DNA of 6,416 nt, from the NCBI GenBank assembly GCA_959021945.1, contig CAUEYG010000095.1:1-6416 (forward strand), given 5' to 3'. The notes below the pieces were generated by a model. It ran no database searches, was not told where the DNA came from, and was given only the letters and a program-made list of their open reading frames with translations. Positions 4,168 to 6,416 of the stretch are shown piece after piece. The DNA is from an uncultured Eubacteriales bacterium. Lineage in GTDB: Bacteria > Bacillota > Clostridia > Peptostreptococcales > Anaerovoracaceae. Positions within the stretch are counted from its first letter, which is position 1, and each line of letters begins with the position of its first letter. A program made the translations under genes and the position numbers.

Positions 4168-6416
4168 TTACTCCTCGGCCAATTTCTGATAGCCTGCCAG
4201 TCTGTCTTTTGCATCTTCCTCTGTAAGGGCAAACAATTTGTCTGCCACTTCAGGGAATTCCTTGGCAAGAGATGAGTAACGAGTCTGTGCCATAATAAAG
4301 TCTTTAAAGCTCTTTGTCGGTTCTTTGGAATCCAAAAGGAATGGGTTTTTCCCCTTCTTTTTCAGTTCAGGGTTAAACCTGTAAAGACTCCAGTAACCTG
4401 CCTCTACTGCATCCTTCATATTTTCCTGTGATTTTCCCATACCCTTTTTCAGTCCATGATTGATACATGGGGAGTATGCAATAATCAGAGACGGGCCATC
4501 ATAAGCTTCTGCTTCCAGCATAGCTTTCATGAGCTGGTTTTTGTCAGCGCCCATAGCAACCTGAGCAACATAAACATAGCCATAGGACATAGCCATCATA
4601 CCCAAATCCTTTTTCTTAATTCTCTTACCGGAGGCAGCGAATTTGGCAATAGCAGCAGCTGGTGTAGCTTTAGACGCCTGACCGCCGGTGTTGGAGTAAA
4701 CCTCTGTATCAAAGACCAGAATATTAATATTTTCACCGGAAGCAAGCACATGGTCCAAACCGCCGTAACCGATGTCATAAGCCCATCCATCACCGCCCAG
4801 GGCCCATATGGATTTTTTAACCAGATAATCCTTCAGGTCCATGATGCGGTCGCACAGAGCGCGCACAACAGTATCTTCTGTTCTCATTCCTTCAATAGCA
4901 GCAACAACTTTGTCGCTCTTTACTCTGGACTCTCTGCCGTCATCTTTAAACTCCAACCACTCTTCCATGGCTTCTTTCAACGTTTCATCAACATCCAGCT
5001 CCAGCAGGGCCCTCATATTATGCTCAATTTTTTCTCTGTGCTGTTTGCTTGCCAGGGCCATACCATACCCATATTCTGCGTTATCCTCAAACAAGGAGTT
5101 AGCCCATGCCGGCCCTCTTCCGTTTTCATCTTTACAGTAAGGCATAGACGGAGCGGATGCACCCCAAATGGAAGAACAGCCTGTTGCATTAGCAATTAAC
5201 ATGCGGTCTCCAAAGAGCTGAGTAGCCAATTTGATATACGGAGTTTCTCCACAGCCAGCGCAAGCGCCAGAAAATTCAATATACGGTTTTGCAAACTGGC
5301 TTCCTTTTACACTGTCAGGAGAGATGCGCTTATCCTTTCTTGGCAGGTCAATAGAGTAGTTCCAATTTTCTTCTTCCTTGACAATTTCGGCGTATGGCTT
5401 CATAACGAGAGCCTTTTCTTTTGCCGGACAAATATCTGCGCAGTTGCCGCAGCCTAAACAATCCAGCGGTGAAAGCTGCATTCTGTAATGCAGACCTTCC
5501 AGCCCTTTGCCAGTTGCTTTCTTCGTAACAAACTCAAATGGAGCCGCAGCCTTTTCCTCTTCATCAAGCAGCATTGGACGGATGGAAGCATGAGGGCAAA
5601 CAAAGGAGCACTGGTTACACTGGATACACTTTTCTGCATCCCATTCAGGGAGCAGGATTGCTACACCGCGCTTCTCATAAGCAGATGTTCCTGACGGGAA
5701 CGTACCGTCTTCAATACCGTCAAAGGCGCTTACCGCCAGATCATCCCCTTCCTGCTTGTTCATTGGGATGAGAATTTCCTCAATAAATTCAGGCAGCTCT
5801 TCGTATTTTTCCTTAGGGTCTTCCGCATTGGCCCAATTAGCCGGAACATTGATCTTCTTAATGGCGGAGACACCCTTATCTACCGCCTGGCAGTTCATAT
5901 CAACAATGTTCTGTCCCTTCTTTTTATAGGTCTTATCAATTCCTTCTTTCAGATTCTTGATAGCCTCTTCCACTGGCATTACTTCCGCCAGCTTGAAGAA
6001 TGCAGCCTGCATAACCATGTTGATTCGGCTTCCCAAACCTACTTCGCCGGCAATTTTCCACGCATCAATAATATAAAAGTTGATATTTTTCTTTGCCAAA
6101 TCTCTCTTAACCTTTGCCGGGAGCTTTTCTGCAATCTCTTTTTCCGAGTACATACAGTTGAGCAGGAAAGTACCACCCTTTTTCAAGTCTTTGAGCATAT
6201 CGTACTGTCTCAAATAAGCCTGATTGTGGCACGCTACAAAGTCAGCCTGGTTAATCAAATATGTAGACTGAATCGGATGTTCTCCAAATCTCAAGTGAGA
6301 AACGGTCAGGCCTCCAGATTTCTTAGAGTCATAAGCAAAGTAGCCCTGCGCATATAAATCCGTCTTATCACCAATGATCTTAATCGCTGTTTTATTGGCT
6401 CCTACCGTACCGTCTG
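4168..6416 (-). CDS. nifJ: Pyruvate:ferredoxin (flavodoxin) oxidoreductase, C-terminal 748 residues (5' end off the window)
   Basis: This cytoplasmic enzyme oxidises pyruvate and CoA to acetyl-CoA, CO2 and reduced ferredoxin. The frame is open to the right edge; about 420-430 N-terminal residues of the usual 1170-1200 (domain I and most of domain II) are missing. Counting visible residues from 1, the first residues (DGTVGANKTAIKII) open the gamma-type domain, and SHLRFGEHPIQ spans the position at 6294 where a false internal start could be drawn. The two-cluster ferredoxin domain has CIQCNQCSFVCP (263-274) and CLGCGNCADICP (319-330). The proximal cluster ligands are CAGC (C385, C388), TGCSS (C413) and SPC (C650). 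The thiamine diphosphate site shows GDGWAYDIGYGG (541-552), then YSNTGGQASKATP (573-585). It ends LAGYQKLAEE without the long C-terminal extension of the Desulfovibrio africanus enzyme. All visible cofactor ligands are intact. Confidence 0.97.
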   Translation of the reverse strand, partial: DGTVGANKTAIKIIGDKTDLYAQGYFAYDSKKSGGLTVSHLRFGEHPIQSTYLINQADFVACHNQAYLRQYDMLKDLKKGGTFLLNCMYSEKEIAEKLPAKVKRDLAKKNINFYIIDAWKIAGEVGLGSRINMVMQAAFFKLAEVMPVEEAIKNLKEGIDKTYKKKGQNIVDMNCQAVDKGVSAIKKINVPANWANAEDPKEKYEELPEFIEEILIPMNKQEGDDLAVSAFDGIEDGTFPSGTSAYEKRGVAILLPEWDAEKCIQCNQCSFVCPHASIRPMLLDEEEKAAAPFEFVTKKATGKGLEGLHYRMQLSPLDCLGCGNCADICPAKEKALVMKPYAEIVKEEENWNYSIDLPRKDKRISPDSVKGSQFAKPYIEFSGACAGCGETPYIKLATQLFGDRMLIANATGCSSIWGASAPSMPYCKDENGRGPAWANSLFEDNAEYGYGMALASKQHREKIEHNMRALLELDVDETLKEAMEEWLEFKDDGRESRVKSDKVVAAIEGMRTEDTVVRALCDRIMDLKDYLVKKSIWALGGDGWAYDIGYGGLDHVLASGENINILVFDTEVYSNTGGQASKATPAAAIAKFAASGKRIKKKDLGMMAMSYGYVYVAQVAMGADKNQLMKAMLEAEAYDGPSLIIAYSPCINHGLKKGMGKSQENMKDAVEAGYWSLYRFNPELKKKGKNPFLLDSKEPTKSFKDFIMAQTRYSSLAKEFPEVADKLFALTEEDAKDRLAGYQKLAEE

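Noticed and set aside
4456..5199. 247-codon plus-strand open frame
   Set aside because: It lies wholly antisense to the pyruvate oxidoreductase, whose cofactor motifs are intact on the other strand. Its translation is cysteine- and serine-rich with no family pattern or ribosome site.
4168..6294. Reading the pyruvate oxidoreductase as a 708-residue protein starting at 6294
   Set aside because: The frame continues upstream to the window edge with conserved enzyme sequence (DGTVGANK onwards). The TTG at 6294 is an internal leucine codon in SHLRFGEHP.
1..6416. Defence system, CRISPR array, insertion sequence or prophage
   Set aside because: No spaced direct repeats, transposase, integrase, terminal inverted repeats or phage-like genes are visible. 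All genes have recognisable metabolic, transport or regulatory identities.

Overview
The window looks like chromosome from a strictly anaerobic, low-to-mid-GC Gram-positive bacterium, most likely a Clostridia-type Firmicute. The reasons are a one-polypeptide pyruvate:ferredoxin oxidoreductase (the strict-anaerobe route from pyruvate to acetyl-CoA), a HypA nickel chaperone, strong AGGAGG-type ribosome binding sites, consensus sigma-A promoters and compact intergenic gaps with hairpin terminators. The species cannot be named from this sequence.

Layout, left to right. (1) 1-293, minus: 5' part of hypA (nickel insertion chaperone), running off the left edge. (2) 294-550: divergent promoter region with a nested dyad, a 12-bp palindrome and a textbook promoter for the next gene. 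(3) 551-2053, plus: a sodium-coupled amino acid transporter of the NSS (SNF) family, starting at TTG. (4) 2055-2192, plus: a 45-residue single-span membrane protein of the MetS type, the small partner of such transporters, one base after the transporter stop. (5) 2196-2225: a bidirectional terminator. (6) 2260-3048, minus: a LuxR-type regulator with a GAF-like N-terminal part. (7) 3049-3178: a second divergent promoter region. (8) 3179-4069, plus: an arginase/agmatinase-superfamily hydrolase with all metal ligands intact. (9) 4083-4117: a perfect 15-bp-stem bidirectional terminator. (10) 4168-6416, minus: the C-terminal 748 residues of pyruvate:ferredoxin oxidoreductase, running off the right edge.

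How it may work together. The transporter pair, the regulator and the ureohydrolase sit side by side, with the regulator between the two and divergent from the hydrolase. The simplest reading is a small uptake-and-hydrolysis unit for a guanidino or amino-acid-like compound under the LuxR-type regulator. The substrate is not readable from the sequence. HypA lies next door, divergent from the transporter. This permits, but does not prove, a nickel-dependent ureohydrolase, because known Ni-dependent guanidine hydrolases of this superfamily are encoded beside HypA/HypB-type chaperones. HypA may equally serve a [NiFe] hydrogenase elsewhere. The pyruvate oxidoreductase is central metabolism and has its own transcription unit.

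No CRISPR array, insertion sequence, tRNA, rRNA or prophage gene was seen. No clearly new system is evident. The best leads are the transporter/regulator/ureohydrolase cluster with HypA beside it, the unusual zinc region of HypA, and the unexplained dyads in the two divergent promoter regions.
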